A stretch of DNA of 64,000 bases from Bacillus sp. V5-8f (GTDB taxonomy: Bacteria > Bacillota > Bacilli > Bacillales > DSM-1321): NCBI RefSeq assembly GCF_002863565.1, contig NZ_PGUW01000005.1:310001-374000 (forward strand), given 5' to 3'. Below the pieces are notes generated by a model. That model saw only the letters and a program-made list of their open reading frames with translations, was not told the DNA's origin and did no database searches. Shown piece after piece: positions 1 through 7,900 of this stretch. The translations under genes and the position numbers were made by a program. The first letter of the stretch is position 1. Each line of letters opens with the position of its first letter.

Positions 1-704
1 CAAAGGGATTTAGCGGCTTCCGGATCGTCCAGTTCAGTGATACACATTTAGGCTTCCAGTTCCAGCTTAAAGATCTAGGTTCCGCCATTGAAAAGATTAA
101 TGAATTAAAGCCCGACTTGATTATCTTTACCGGAGACCTGATGGACGACCCCAATCAATACCCCTACCAGAAAGACATTACGCCTGTTTTAAAACGGCTA
201 GAAGCCCCAATGGGAAAGCTGTGCATATACGGAAACCATGACCATGGCGGCTACGGATCGGAAGTATACGAAAGTATTATGGAACAGTCCGGTTTTCAAG
301 TGCTGCTGAACTCGAATGTTGAGATATCGCTTATAAATGGAGATAAATTATATATAGCAGGCCTAGATGATGCAATGCTCGGCCGGCCGGATTTTGAGGC
401 AACACTTAAAGATATCCCGAAAGATGCATACACCATCCTGCTTTCCCATGCACCCGATGTTGCCGATATTACTGCTAAATACAATGTACAGCTTCAGATA
501 AGCGGGCACAGCCATGGTGGCCAGGTTCAAATTCCCTTCGCAGGCGCCCTTGTTACACCACCCTTTGCCAAAAAATACAAAGAAGGCACATTCACTATCG
601 GGAAATTAAAGCTGCATGTAAACAGAGGACTTGGCACCACCCGTCTTCCCTATCGTTTTTTATCAAGGCCAGAAATCACGGTATATGAATTCAGCTCAAA
701 TTGA
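1..704 (+). CDS. ykuE: Metallophosphoesterase, YkuE-like (5' end outside the window)
   Basis: Calcineurin-like metallophosphoesterase. The reading frame is open from base 3, so the true start lies upstream and the first Met in the window (117) is internal. All four metal-binding blocks are visible in order: FSDTHL (D-x-H), FTGDLMDD (GD), GNHDHGG (GNHD), then LLSHAPD and SGHSHGGQ (GHxH). B. subtilis YkuE belongs to this family and is described as a wall-associated metallophosphoesterase. The YkuE assignment rests on the motifs plus the neighbours ykyB, cheV and patA, which keep B. subtilis company. The substrate cannot be read from the sequence. The N-terminal export signal, if present, is not in the window. 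Confidence 0.85.
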   Translation, partial: KGFSGFRIVQFSDTHLGFQFQLKDLGSAIEKINELKPDLIIFTGDLMDDPNQYPYQKDITPVLKRLEAPMGKLCIYGNHDHGGYGSEVYESIMEQSGFQVLLNSNVEISLINGDKLYIAGLDDAMLGRPDFEATLKDIPKDAYTILLSHAPDVADITAKYNVQLQISGHSHGGQVQIPFAGALVTPPFAKKYKEGTFTIGKLKLHVNRGLGTTRLPYRFLSRPEITVYEFSSN

Positions 705-784
705 GCTTTCTTTTTGAGTAATCAAGTATTCTCTTAAACCTATATATAAATTATATCATTTGAAAAGGAAGGAAAAAACTTCTT

Positions 785-1028
785 TCAAAATTTACCTAAC
801 ACAGCTTTTAAAGAAAAATGAAAAAACTCTGCAGTCAAAAAAATGGTCGGCAGAGTTTTTATCTTTATCATTTGAATAGCTTCCACTGGCAGAAGCTGCT
901 TGTACAGTTCCTCTGCAGGAACTGGTTTCGCTGAACAGGAAACCTTGTGCTTTTGTACAATTGGCTCCCTTTAATAATTCTACCTGTCTTGCCGATTCTA
1001 CCCCCTCCGCAATCACTTCCAGTCCCAC
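785..1028 (-). pseudogene. Remnant of an EAL-domain protein (C-terminal end, frameshifted)
   Basis: On the minus strand a frame from about 1028 reads GLEVIAEGVESARQVELL and then CTKAQGFLFS, the conserved end of a cyclic-di-GMP phosphodiesterase (EAL) domain. Near 927-931 one extra base breaks the frame. The next frame continues with KPVPAEELYKQLL, the normal ending of such domains, and runs to a stop at 785-787. Nothing upstream restores the ELL/EAL motif or the rest of the barrel, so only about the last 80 residues survive. The feature is a truncated and frameshifted gene fossil, not a functional enzyme. A complete EAL protein lies elsewhere in this window at 43600-44604. Confidence 0.8.
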
Positions 1029-1169
1029 CCAGTAATTTCATATTTATAAAAGAATTCAACCTGCTTAAAAAAGCCGCCTTGAGCAAAAAGACTCATGAGG
1101 GCAACCATTTCATCCAACGCCATTAAAAATTCAATATTTCCCTTTTGCTTTTAAACCAGCTTAAAATGG

Positions 1170-1175
1170 TATAAT
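1170..1175 (+). promoter_or_regulatory. Probable -10 element of ykyB
   Basis: A perfect TATAAT sits 127 bases before the ykyB start. A poor -35 (TTGCTT or similar) lies about 19 bases upstream. Transcription from here would give a leader of roughly 120 nt. That leader contains small inverted repeats (GCC-TATA-GGC near 1217-1227 and GCG-CGC near 1238-1255). Confidence 0.45.
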
Positions 1176-1301
1176 ATGTAGACAAGATCAAAATTAGAAA
1201 CCCGCCGATTGGTAAGCCCTATAGGCAAAGACAATGCGAAGATACAGGTACGCAGATAAGATCACATACACTTTCTTATTTGCCAAGAAAGGAGCCCCTT
1301 T

Positions 1302-1808
1302 ATGCAGCCATCAAAAGGGCAAAACGAAAACACGGTTTCCCCGATAAATTACCTTGCACAGGCAATTTTCATTGTTAACAAGCATGCCAAAACTGCCCCT
1401 GAACCAAAATATTTGTATGACTTAAAACGCATTGCCCTAAACAAGATGCTTGGAGAGGGAAAGGCTCAAAAGGTTGGATTGCATTTTTCAGACAATCCAA
1501 GACTTTCTGCCCAGCAATCCGATGTCATTATTCGGTGCGGAGACTTCATTTTCCATCTGCCGCCAACCCGGGAGGATCTGAAGACACTGCCACACCTGGG
1601 AAGCCGCCAAGTAAACGTCCGTAATCCAAAAGCCTCGATATCTTTATCAAGGGCCAAGAAAATCCTGCAGGACTATATAGGGTACACAGACCGTTTGCAA
1701 GAGGACAAGCCGCCCCAAAAGAAAAAGCAGCACGAACATTTAAGAAGAAAGCCATCCTTCCAAAATACATTCCCTTCTTCATTTTTAGGAAAGGGCTTTA
1801 AATATTAA
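1302..1808 (+). CDS. ykyB: YkyB family protein
   Basis: 168-residue soluble basic protein of the Bacillus-specific YkyB family, slightly longer than the B. subtilis member. Its function is not established. The recognisable core is residues 12-130, with a conserved start (NYLAQAIFIVNKHAKTA), the middle GDFIFHLPP, and LSRAKKILQDYI. The C-terminal 35 residues are Lys/His/Arg-rich and probably disordered. It starts at ATG 1302, 9 nt after AAGGAG. Identification combines sequence recognition with synteny: cheV lies next door (convergent) and ykuE on the other side, as in B. subtilis. Confidence 0.85.
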   Translation: MQPSKGQNENTVSPINYLAQAIFIVNKHAKTAPEPKYLYDLKRIALNKMLGEGKAQKVGLHFSDNPRLSAQQSDVIIRCGDFIFHLPPTREDLKTLPHLGSRQVNVRNPKASISLSRAKKILQDYIGYTDRLQEDKPPQKKKQHEHLRRKPSFQNTFPSSFLGKGFKY

Positions 1809-1845
1809 TCCGCCAATTCCCCTGTATATGCCCTTTTTACTAGCT

Positions 1846-1914
1846 CAAGTCTCTGCTTTAAATGAGCTGCAGTGATTCTATACTCGACTCGAATACATCA
1901 CAGCCGCAGACTTG
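1846..1914. repeat. Long imperfect hairpin between ykyB and cheV
   Basis: Outer arms CAAGTCT(C)TGC at 1846-1856 and GCAGACTTG at 1906-1914 pair. An inner pair, GCTG..GTGAT at 1866-1876 with ATCACAGC at 1897-1904, continues the structure. No run of T follows on the plus strand, so it is not a classic terminator for ykyB, although it is the only strong structure after that gene. It could be an RNA structure or a small mobile palindrome remnant. Confidence 0.4.
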
Positions 1915-1929
1915 AAAAGAATCTCTAAT

Positions 1930-1971
1930 AAAAAAAACTGTTTCTTCAGGTATATGACTCGAAGAAACAGT
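1930..1971 (-). terminator. Terminator of cheV
   Basis: Perfect 11-bp stem (ACTGTTTCTTC at 1937-1947 with GAAGAAACAGT at 1961-1971), followed on the minus strand by a run of seven T. It lies 10 bases after the cheV stop. Confidence 0.9.
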
Positions 1972-1981
1972 CCAATCATTT

Positions 1982-2887
1982 TTATAAGATAAATTGATCT
2001 ACCAGCTTGATCAGCTCGGCAATCTCCGGTTTGCTGACCTGGGCCTCGGCCCCAACAACCTGCCCTTTGTGGCGCAAATCATCAGTAATAAGAGAAGAAA
2101 AAATAATGACCGGCAATTTCCCTAGAGCAGAATCTTCCTTGATCCTTCGCGTTAAATGATGTCCGTCCATTTGTGGCATTTCCACATCTGTAATCACCAT
2201 CTGAACTTCGGCCGTTACATCCTTTCCGTCAGAAACTAGCCCTTCCAGATAGAAAAGCGCATCACGGCCATTTTCAAAGAACTCAACGTATTGAAATCCT
2301 GCCTCATCCAGTGTATCATGCAGCAATTTTCTTAATAACGGGGAATCTTCGGCCACGATAATGCGCTTATTGGAACGTTCACGCTTCCCTAATTTCTTTA
2401 CCTGCTGGATATTGATTCCTGACTCCGGATTGATTTCCACTACAATTTTTTCAAAATCCAGCAACAAAAGCATTTCGCCATTCAGTTTAATGACTCCAAT
2501 GATCTGGCTGTCAATTCCCTGGTACATATCCGATGGTTTTTCAATCTGTCCCCAGGAAATACGGTGTATTTGGGTCACGTTATGTACGTGGAAGACAACC
2601 TTCTGTTTGTTAAACTCTGCAACAATGAATTTATCCTGAGACGGGTTCTCTGAAGGCGGGAATCCGAGTGCATGTGCCACATCAACTACAGGCAGCACTT
2701 CTCCCCTCAATTCGATGATCCCTTCTACATTTTTGTGTGCTTGAGGCACGATCGTAATTGGCACAGGGTTGATGATTTCCTTTACCTTGATAACATTGAT
2801 TCCGAATTTATTGTTTGCTATTCCAAACTCAACGATTTCCAATTCGTTTGTGCCGCTTTCCAACAAAATTCCTTTTGTATTTTCCAT
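1982..2887 (-). CDS. cheV: Chemotaxis adaptor CheV (CheW-REC fusion)
   Basis: CheV couples chemoreceptors to the kinase CheA and takes part in adaptation. From the chosen start the protein has 301 residues, matching the usual CheV size. Residues about 10-150 form a CheW domain (GINVIKVKEIINP, IIELRGEVLPVVDV, GVIKLNGEMLLLLDFEKI). Residues about 170-300 form a receiver domain with the phospho-acceptor Asp in VITDVEMPQMDG and the usual switch residues (IIFSS, SKPEI). The open frame extends to 3004, but ATG 2887 follows AGGAAGGG at proper spacing and starts the conserved MENTKGILLE. It sits alone between its terminator and a decayed kinase. cheV next to patA and ykyB matches B. subtilis. Confidence 0.95.
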   Translation of the reverse strand: MENTKGILLESGTNELEIVEFGIANNKFGINVIKVKEIINPVPITIVPQAHKNVEGIIELRGEVLPVVDVAHALGFPPSENPSQDKFIVAEFNKQKVVFHVHNVTQIHRISWGQIEKPSDMYQGIDSQIIGVIKLNGEMLLLLDFEKIVVEINPESGINIQQVKKLGKRERSNKRIIVAEDSPLLRKLLHDTLDEAGFQYVEFFENGRDALFYLEGLVSDGKDVTAEVQMVITDVEMPQMDGHHLTRRIKEDSALGKLPVIIFSSLITDDLRHKGQVVGAEAQVSKPEIAELIKLVDQFIL

Positions 2888-3018
2888 TCTATTCGCCCTT
2901 CCTGATCTTTGGCCTATGATAAATATACCATGCATTTCATTTAGATTTGGTATTTCTAGTGACAAACTACCAAAAAACAAGGCCCTCACAGGTTTTTTCG
3001 GCAAAAAAACAGATTTGT

Positions 3019-3150
3019 TTATTCTGTATTCCCTTTTTTATTTGTTTCCTTGTTATGGAATGGCAAAGTGATAACTGCCGTTGTGCCTTCCCCTTGCACA
3101 CTCTCAAATCTGATGCTGCCGTTATGGCTTTCAATACGGGTTACCCCGGT
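3019..3150 (-). pseudogene. C-terminal remnant of a histidine kinase
   Basis: The minus strand reads RIESHNGSIRFESVQGEGTTAV followed by ITLPF, ending in a natural stop at 3019-3021. This is the typical last beta-strand region of a HATPase domain (after the G2 box, up to the terminal LP-F). Upstream the frame loses the G-box residues and becomes non-coding, so about 40 codons survive. It lies just upstream of cheV, where no kinase is expected. It was too short for a normal gene call. Confidence 0.7.
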
Positions 3151-3245
3151 TTCTTTTTGAAAAATGAACATAATCAGATAAAATAAGGCCGTATTTCTGA
3201 TTTAATCAAATCTAGTTTAAGTATGAAGAAGTAGTGTAAGCCAAT

Positions 3246-3282
3246 AAAAAAGCCGATAAACCTCTACAGGGCGATCAGCTTT
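3246..3282 (-). terminator. Terminator of the CorA gene
   Basis: On the minus strand AAAGCTGAT pairs with ATCGGCTTT (one G-U pair) and is followed by TTTT. It lies 24 bases beyond the corA-like stop codon. Confidence 0.7.
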
Positions 3283-3305
3283 CTTTGCATCTATTTTGTT
3301 TACAA

Positions 3306-4286
3306 TTATCTTCTTGGTTCCGAGCGTTTCTTTCCCAAACGAAGCCAGCCTTTTTTGACAAAAAAGAGGTACATATACACGCCGATTCCACTCATCACCG
3401 CAAGAACCAGAAAGTAGCCATGGCGCCAGTGAAGCTCAGGCATATGCTCAAAGTTCATTCCATACACTCCTGCTATGAACGTGAGCGGCATAAAAATGGT
3501 TGTGATAACCGTTAACGTCATCATCGTCCTGTTCATGTTATTTGAATTCAGGGATAAATAGCTGTCTCGGATGTCCGATGAAAAATCTCGATGTGATTCA
3601 ATCATCTCAACTAGCTTTAACAAGTGGTCATGAACATCATGAAAGTACAAATGCTGCTCCATAATGGATTCAAGGCGTTCTGAGTGGATGATTCGGTAAA
3701 GCAAATCCCTCATAGGGAGGATGGTCCTACGCAATTTTGAAAGCTCCGCCCTTAAATCAAACAGTTGTTCCATCAGCTCACCGATCGATTCATTTTCCGT
3801 ATTGTCCTCAATGGTATTGAGCTCCTCTTCAATTCTGTACACGTGTGGGAAATATTCATCGACCATTTTATCTATCAGTGTATGTACAAGGAAAAAGGGG
3901 CCTTTGATACGGGACAGGCTTTCCCCCAATCGATCCCAATTATACTCCACCTCGGAGATAGGCTCCTTATGAAAGGTTACGATAAATTTTTCATTGACAA
4001 ACATGTCAAGCTGTATAGATTGAGGGATTTCTCTTTCCAGGGCATGGACTACGAGGAATTGATAATCCGGATAAAAGTCAATCTTAGGGCGTTGATTGAA
4101 ATCGTCCAAGCAATCTTCAATGGCGAGCGGATGAAATCCAAAATGGTCAGAGAGAATTTGAATCTCCTGTTCCTGCGGCTCGCACAGATCGACCCAAAAC
4201 CATTTGATATTTTCACGGTTCAGCTCCTCTAAAGGAAGGTTGTATAAAATTTCTTGATATTCATTTATTGCACAAATCCTTATCAC
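3306..4286 (-). CDS. corA: CorA family magnesium/cobalt transporter
   Basis: 326-residue member of the CorA channel family. It has a long cytoplasmic N-terminal alpha/beta domain with a Glu/Asp-rich stalk helix, then two C-terminal membrane helices. The first (TLTVITTIFMPLTFIAGV) runs straight into the signature YGMNF that forms the ion-selective pore loop. The second (YFLVLAVMSGIGVYMYLFF) is followed by a basic tail. The start is GTG 4286 with GAGG upstream. It resembles B. subtilis YfjQ in size and layout. It is transcribed alone and divergently from patA. Confidence 0.9.
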   Translation of the reverse strand: MIRICAINEYQEILYNLPLEELNRENIKWFWVDLCEPQEQEIQILSDHFGFHPLAIEDCLDDFNQRPKIDFYPDYQFLVVHALEREIPQSIQLDMFVNEKFIVTFHKEPISEVEYNWDRLGESLSRIKGPFFLVHTLIDKMVDEYFPHVYRIEEELNTIEDNTENESIGELMEQLFDLRAELSKLRRTILPMRDLLYRIIHSERLESIMEQHLYFHDVHDHLLKLVEMIESHRDFSSDIRDSYLSLNSNNMNRTMMTLTVITTIFMPLTFIAGVYGMNFEHMPELHWRHGYFLVLAVMSGIGVYMYLFFVKKGWLRLGKKRSEPRR

Positions 4287-4457
4287 GATGGAATAACCTC
4301 ATTTATTTTTTCACATATTTTTTAAAGTATTATACCCTCTATTACAATTGCCTTAACGTATCTTCCAATTGACAGAAGTTGTAACGGTATGCTTTTTTTA
4401 CGCTTTTCACTCTTCTGTAGTGTAGAATAGACGAGAGAAAGAAGGAGGAACGACAAA

Positions 4458-5603
4458 ATGGAACACTTGCTTAATCCGCGGGTAAAAGATATCGAGATTT
4501 CAGGCATCAGAAGGTTTTATAATCTGGTGGCTAACAAAGCCGATATGATTTCCCTAACAATCGGGCAGCCGGACTTTGGTACGCCCTCCCATATTAAAGA
4601 AGCCGCTAAAAAGGCGATTGATGAGAACTTTACTGTCTATACCCATAATGCCGGCTTCATTGAGCTTCGTGAAGCTGCATCCGTTTATTTTCAACAAAAA
4701 TATGGCCTGCAATACAATGGAGAGGATGAAATCATTGTAACAGCAGGGGCCAGCGAAGCGATAGACGTAATCCTTCGCACGATTTTGACAGAGGAATGTG
4801 AGGTTATTCTTCCGGGGCCCGTATATCCCGGCTATGAGCCGGTCATAAAGCTTTGTGGCGCCCGGCCAATACATGCGGATACCACACAAAACGGCTTTAA
4901 GCTCACTGCTGATATTCTAAAGGAATACATAAATGATAGAACAAGATGCATTATTTTACCCTATCCTTCCAATCCAACTGGAGTAACACTTTCTGAGGAG
5001 GAACTCCGGGAAATCGCCGAATTGGTTAAAGGCAGAGATATTTTTATACTGGCTGATGAGATTTACAGTGAACTCGTTTTTGATCAGGAACATGTATCTA
5101 TTTCTACCTTTGCCAGGGAACAGACAATTGTAATTAACGGACTTTCAAAATCGCATTCGATGACAGGATGGCGGATTGGTTTTATCCTGGCTCCCCGAGA
5201 AATTACAAAGCACATTCTGAAAGTCCACCAATATAACGTGACATGTGCCGCTTCCGTTTCCCAAAAGGCAGCGCTGGCAGCGTTAACGGATGGATTTGAT
5301 GATGCGATTCCGATGAAAGAGGAATACAGCAAGCGAAGGGATTTTGTATATCAAAGATTATCGGCTATGAATTTTACGGTCGTTAAGCCGGATGGTGCTT
5401 TTTACTTCTTTGTGGGGATGCCTGACGGATTCGGCAGCTCTCTCGAGTTTGCCCTGGACTTAGTAGAAAAGGCTGGAGTTGCAGTTGTGCCTGGCGATGC
5501 GTTTTCTCAGTTTGGAGAGGGATACTTCCGCATCTCCTTCGCTTACTCGATGGAGACCCTGGAAAAAGCAATGGACAGAATGGAAGCTTATTTGCAGAGA
5601 TAA
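4458..5603 (+). CDS. patA: PLP-dependent aminotransferase PatA
   Basis: Class I/II fold-type I aminotransferase of 381 residues. B. subtilis PatA is assigned as N-acetyl-LL-diaminopimelate aminotransferase in lysine and peptidoglycan-precursor synthesis. Visible features: GQPDFGTP near residue 33, the Asn of PSNPTG, ADEIYSEL for the pyridine-nitrogen Asp and the following Tyr, the Schiff-base Lys in NGLSKSHSMTGWR (near residue 230), and FRISFAYS with the C-terminal Arg that binds the substrate carboxylate. Start ATG 4458 is set by AGAAGGAGGA. Its position beside cheV matches B. subtilis. Confidence 0.92.
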   Translation: MEHLLNPRVKDIEISGIRRFYNLVANKADMISLTIGQPDFGTPSHIKEAAKKAIDENFTVYTHNAGFIELREAASVYFQQKYGLQYNGEDEIIVTAGASEAIDVILRTILTEECEVILPGPVYPGYEPVIKLCGARPIHADTTQNGFKLTADILKEYINDRTRCIILPYPSNPTGVTLSEEELREIAELVKGRDIFILADEIYSELVFDQEHVSISTFAREQTIVINGLSKSHSMTGWRIGFILAPREITKHILKVHQYNVTCAASVSQKAALAALTDGFDDAIPMKEEYSKRRDFVYQRLSAMNFTVVKPDGAFYFFVGMPDGFGSSLEFALDLVEKAGVAVVPGDAFSQFGEGYFRISFAYSMETLEKAMDRMEAYLQR

Positions 5604-5607
5604 TAGG

Positions 5608-5646
5608 AAAAGCATATGCCCCATAGAAAAGGCATATGCTTTTTTA
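5608..5646 (+). terminator. Terminator of patA
   Basis: Stem AAAAGCATATGCC / GGCATATGCTTTTTT with a 10-base loop, directly after the patA stop. The last bases overlap the stop of the convergent gene at 5644, and it may act in both directions. Confidence 0.9.
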
Positions 5647-6009
5647 ATAAACACTCCGCAGAAACCTGACGTCACGGTAATTCTCGTATTTATTGGTTGT
5701 AAAAACACTTACCTCGACAATGGAACCCTTAAGGTCCGATAGGATGTCTTCCAACTCCCTCGCGGATGCTGGCTTGGCATACCCCAAGTTTTTCAGCTCC
5801 CTCATTAGGATTTGAAAGCCGGCATCCGTTTCGATATGGCTGAATTTAGTCGGCAAAACGAGCGGGCTTTCGTTCATGAGCTTCAGTTCCCACCTGATCG
5901 GCCTCATATTATGTACCGTCTTTTCCCGGCTAAAGGCCTCAATTCTAACGATGTACCTGCCATCTTCAAGCTCCTTGAATTTCGGGTTAATATCATCAAA
6001 TAAGCCCAT
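5644..6009 (-). CDS. Uncharacterised protein, 121 residues
   Basis: I do not recognise a named family. It is a small soluble protein with alternating beta strands (YIVRIEAFSREK, IRWELKLMN, IVEVSVFTTNKYENYRDVRFL) and one helix (QILMRELKNLGY). The pattern is reminiscent of phage-type DUF669 proteins, but I cannot claim that. The start ATG 6009 has AAGGAA upstream. It stands alone between the patA terminator and the ykwC-like gene, and codon use looks like its neighbours. Confidence 0.7.
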   Translation of the reverse strand: MGLFDDINPKFKELEDGRYIVRIEAFSREKTVHNMRPIRWELKLMNESPLVLPTKFSHIETDAGFQILMRELKNLGYAKPASARELEDILSDLKGSIVEVSVFTTNKYENYRDVRFLRSVY

Positions 6010-6062
6010 ATTCCTTCCCCCCTAAATAGGTTTACTAAAAACCTATTCAGTCATGGAAGGAC

Positions 6063-6959
6063 CTATTCCCTGATATCAAGCCGATCCCAGTACTTATAAA
6101 GCGCCTGTGTGCCGCTTTCTCCTTCTCCCGCCTCTGCAAGCTGTTCATACAAGGACTTCGCAAGAGAAAGGCCGGGTGCCTCCATCCCCATCTTCTCCGC
6201 TTCCTCGAGCGCTATACCCATATCCTTTATGAAATGTTTAATATAGAAGCCTGGTTCAAAATCTGCCCTGATCATTCTCGGAGCCAAATTGGACAGGGAC
6301 CAGCTCCCTGCTGCGCCTGACGAAATGGTCTGAAGCACCTTTTCCGGGTTAAGGCCTGACTTTTTTGCATAGACCATTGCTTCGGCAACGCCCATCATAT
6401 TGGAAGCAATGGCGATTTGATTGCACATCTTTGTATGCTGCCCACTTCCAGCAGGTCCCTGGTAAACGATATTGGAGCCCATAATGTCAAACAGGGGCTT
6501 CACTGCTTCAAAATCCTCCTCAGAGCCTCCTGCCATGATTGATAACCGGGCTTCTTTCGCACCAACATCCCCTCCTGAAACAGGAGCGTCAATGGAATTC
6601 ATCCCTTTCTTTTTGGCCTCGCCAAAAATTGTTTGTGCCAATGAAGGGGTCGATGTTGTCATGTCAATTAAATAGGTTCCCTTTTGTCCATTTTGAATGA
6701 TGCCATCTTCCCCTAGATAAATGGCCTCCACATCATGCGGGTAGCCTACTATGGAAATGATTACATTTGTGTTTTGAGCCAGTTCCTTGGGAGAATTTGC
6801 CCAAGACGCCCCACCATTAAGGAGTTCCCTGGCTTTTTCCTTTGTCCTGGTATAAACGGTAAGTTTATAGCCTGCTTCTAGCAGATGGCCTGCCATGCTG
6901 CTTCCCATTACACCTGCCCCAATAAACCCAATTGATGTATTGTCTTTATTGATTATCAT
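6063..6959 (-). CDS. ykwC: NAD(P)-binding beta-hydroxyacid dehydrogenase, YkwC-like
   Basis: 298-residue member of the 3-hydroxyisobutyrate / 6-phosphogluconate dehydrogenase superfamily. Residues 10-30 carry the Rossmann motif (FIGAGVMGSSMAGHL). Residues near 118-130 carry the substrate signature DAPVSGGDVGA. The catalytic Lys sits in GSGQHTKMCNQ (near 172), and a C-terminal helical domain binds substrate (KDMGIALEEA). The true substrate is unknown. B. subtilis ykwC lies in the same pts-patA interval, which supports the name. It follows an SDR gene by 55 bases on the same strand, and the two are probably co-transcribed. Confidence 0.85.
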   Translation of the reverse strand: MIINKDNTSIGFIGAGVMGSSMAGHLLEAGYKLTVYTRTKEKARELLNGGASWANSPKELAQNTNVIISIVGYPHDVEAIYLGEDGIIQNGQKGTYLIDMTTSTPSLAQTIFGEAKKKGMNSIDAPVSGGDVGAKEARLSIMAGGSEEDFEAVKPLFDIMGSNIVYQGPAGSGQHTKMCNQIAIASNMMGVAEAMVYAKKSGLNPEKVLQTISSGAAGSWSLSNLAPRMIRADFEPGFYIKHFIKDMGIALEEAEKMGMEAPGLSLAKSLYEQLAEAGEGESGTQALYKYWDRLDIRE

Positions 6960-7014
6960 TTTTCTCCTCCAGATTTCACGTGTGATGAATCAGAGCAAAT
7001 GAATTCCCTTTTGT

Positions 7015-7800
7015 TTAAATCGACTTAACCATGCCACCATCAACGAGGAACGCACTGCCTGTCATATATGTATTTGCGTCAGAGGCAAGGAAGGTGACGA
7101 CCCTTGCAAACTCTTCAGGCTTCCCATATCTGCCAAGTGGAATGCTCTTTTTCGCACTTTCTTCTACTTGTTCAACAGAGACGCCCTTTTTCTGTGCATT
7201 TATTTCATCCAGGTGGCGGACCCGGTCTGTTGCAATGCGGCCTGGGGCTACAGTATTGATCAGAATTCCATATGGGGCCAGTTCTTCAGCCAGTGTTTTG
7301 GATAAACCAATGATGGCCGTCCTGAAGGTGTTTGATAAAATTAAGCCTGGAATCGGTTCCTTTATGGATGACGAGGCGACATTTATGATTTTCCCGCCCT
7401 GTTTCTTTAAGTATGGAAGGCATTCTCGGATTATACGTATATAGCTTAACAAATTCAGTTCAAATGAGTGCTGCCAATCGTCATCGGCCATCTGTTCAAA
7501 AGAACCCGCCGGCGGACCACCCGTATTGTTGACAAGAATATCAATCCCTCCAAATTCACCTGTTGCTTTTTCGACCATCGCCTTTATGTCAGTTGGATTT
7601 TTAACATCTGCAGCAATATATAAAACTTTGCCACCTCCTAACTTAGAAAGTTCATTTTGTACAGCAGCCAGCTTTTGTTCATCCCGGCTGGCAATCAACA
7701 CATTTACACCCTCTTTTAACAATTCTGCTGCAATCGCTTTCCCAAGACCCTGGCTTGATGCTAACACAATGGCATTTTTCCCTTGTAACTGATAATCCAT
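7015..7800 (-). CDS. SDR-family protein with unusual active site
   Basis: 261-residue short-chain dehydrogenase/reductase fold. The nucleotide-binding turn is ASSQGLGKA rather than TGxxxGIG. NNTGGPPAG (residues 91-99) and the catalytic-strand Ser (INVASSS) are present. Where SDRs have YxxxK the sequence reads SNTFRTA, so the catalytic Tyr and Lys appear replaced by Ser and Arg. This occurs in a known subgroup annotated as beta-ketoacyl-ACP-reductase-like. The C-terminal PGRIATDR and FLVDGGM are intact. The start ATG 7800 follows GGAGGGGG. It is probably the first gene of a two-gene unit with the YkwC-like gene. Confidence 0.85.
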   Translation of the reverse strand: MDYQLQGKNAIVLASSQGLGKAIAAELLKEGVNVLIASRDEQKLAAVQNELSKLGGGKVLYIAADVKNPTDIKAMVEKATGEFGGIDILVNNTGGPPAGSFEQMADDDWQHSFELNLLSYIRIIRECLPYLKKQGGKIINVASSSIKEPIPGLILSNTFRTAIIGLSKTLAEELAPYGILINTVAPGRIATDRVRHLDEINAQKKGVSVEQVEESAKKSIPLGRYGKPEEFARVVTFLASDANTYMTGSAFLVDGGMVKSI

Positions 7801-7851
7801 TTTTTAAGATCCCCCTCCAAATAGTAGTCAGAATATTCCCTGTATGGTTCC

Positions 7852-7857
7852 ATTATA
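7852..7857 (-). promoter_or_regulatory. Probable -10 element for the SDR-ykwC unit
   Basis: Perfect TATAAT on the minus strand, about 52 bases before the SDR start. It lies downstream of the terminator at 7901-7931, so the SDR need not be read through from the RNA or ptsI upstream. The -35 is weak. Confidence 0.45.
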
Positions 7858-7900
7858 CCTTTTCATCTTGAAACTGTACTCTTTTAAACGCCAGGAGCAG

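Noticed and set aside
1200..1265. c-di-GMP-I riboswitch upstream of ykyB
   Set aside because: Only fragments of the consensus (GGCAAAG, ACGCA) are present and the core order and tetraloop helix are missing; kept only as a low-interest observation.
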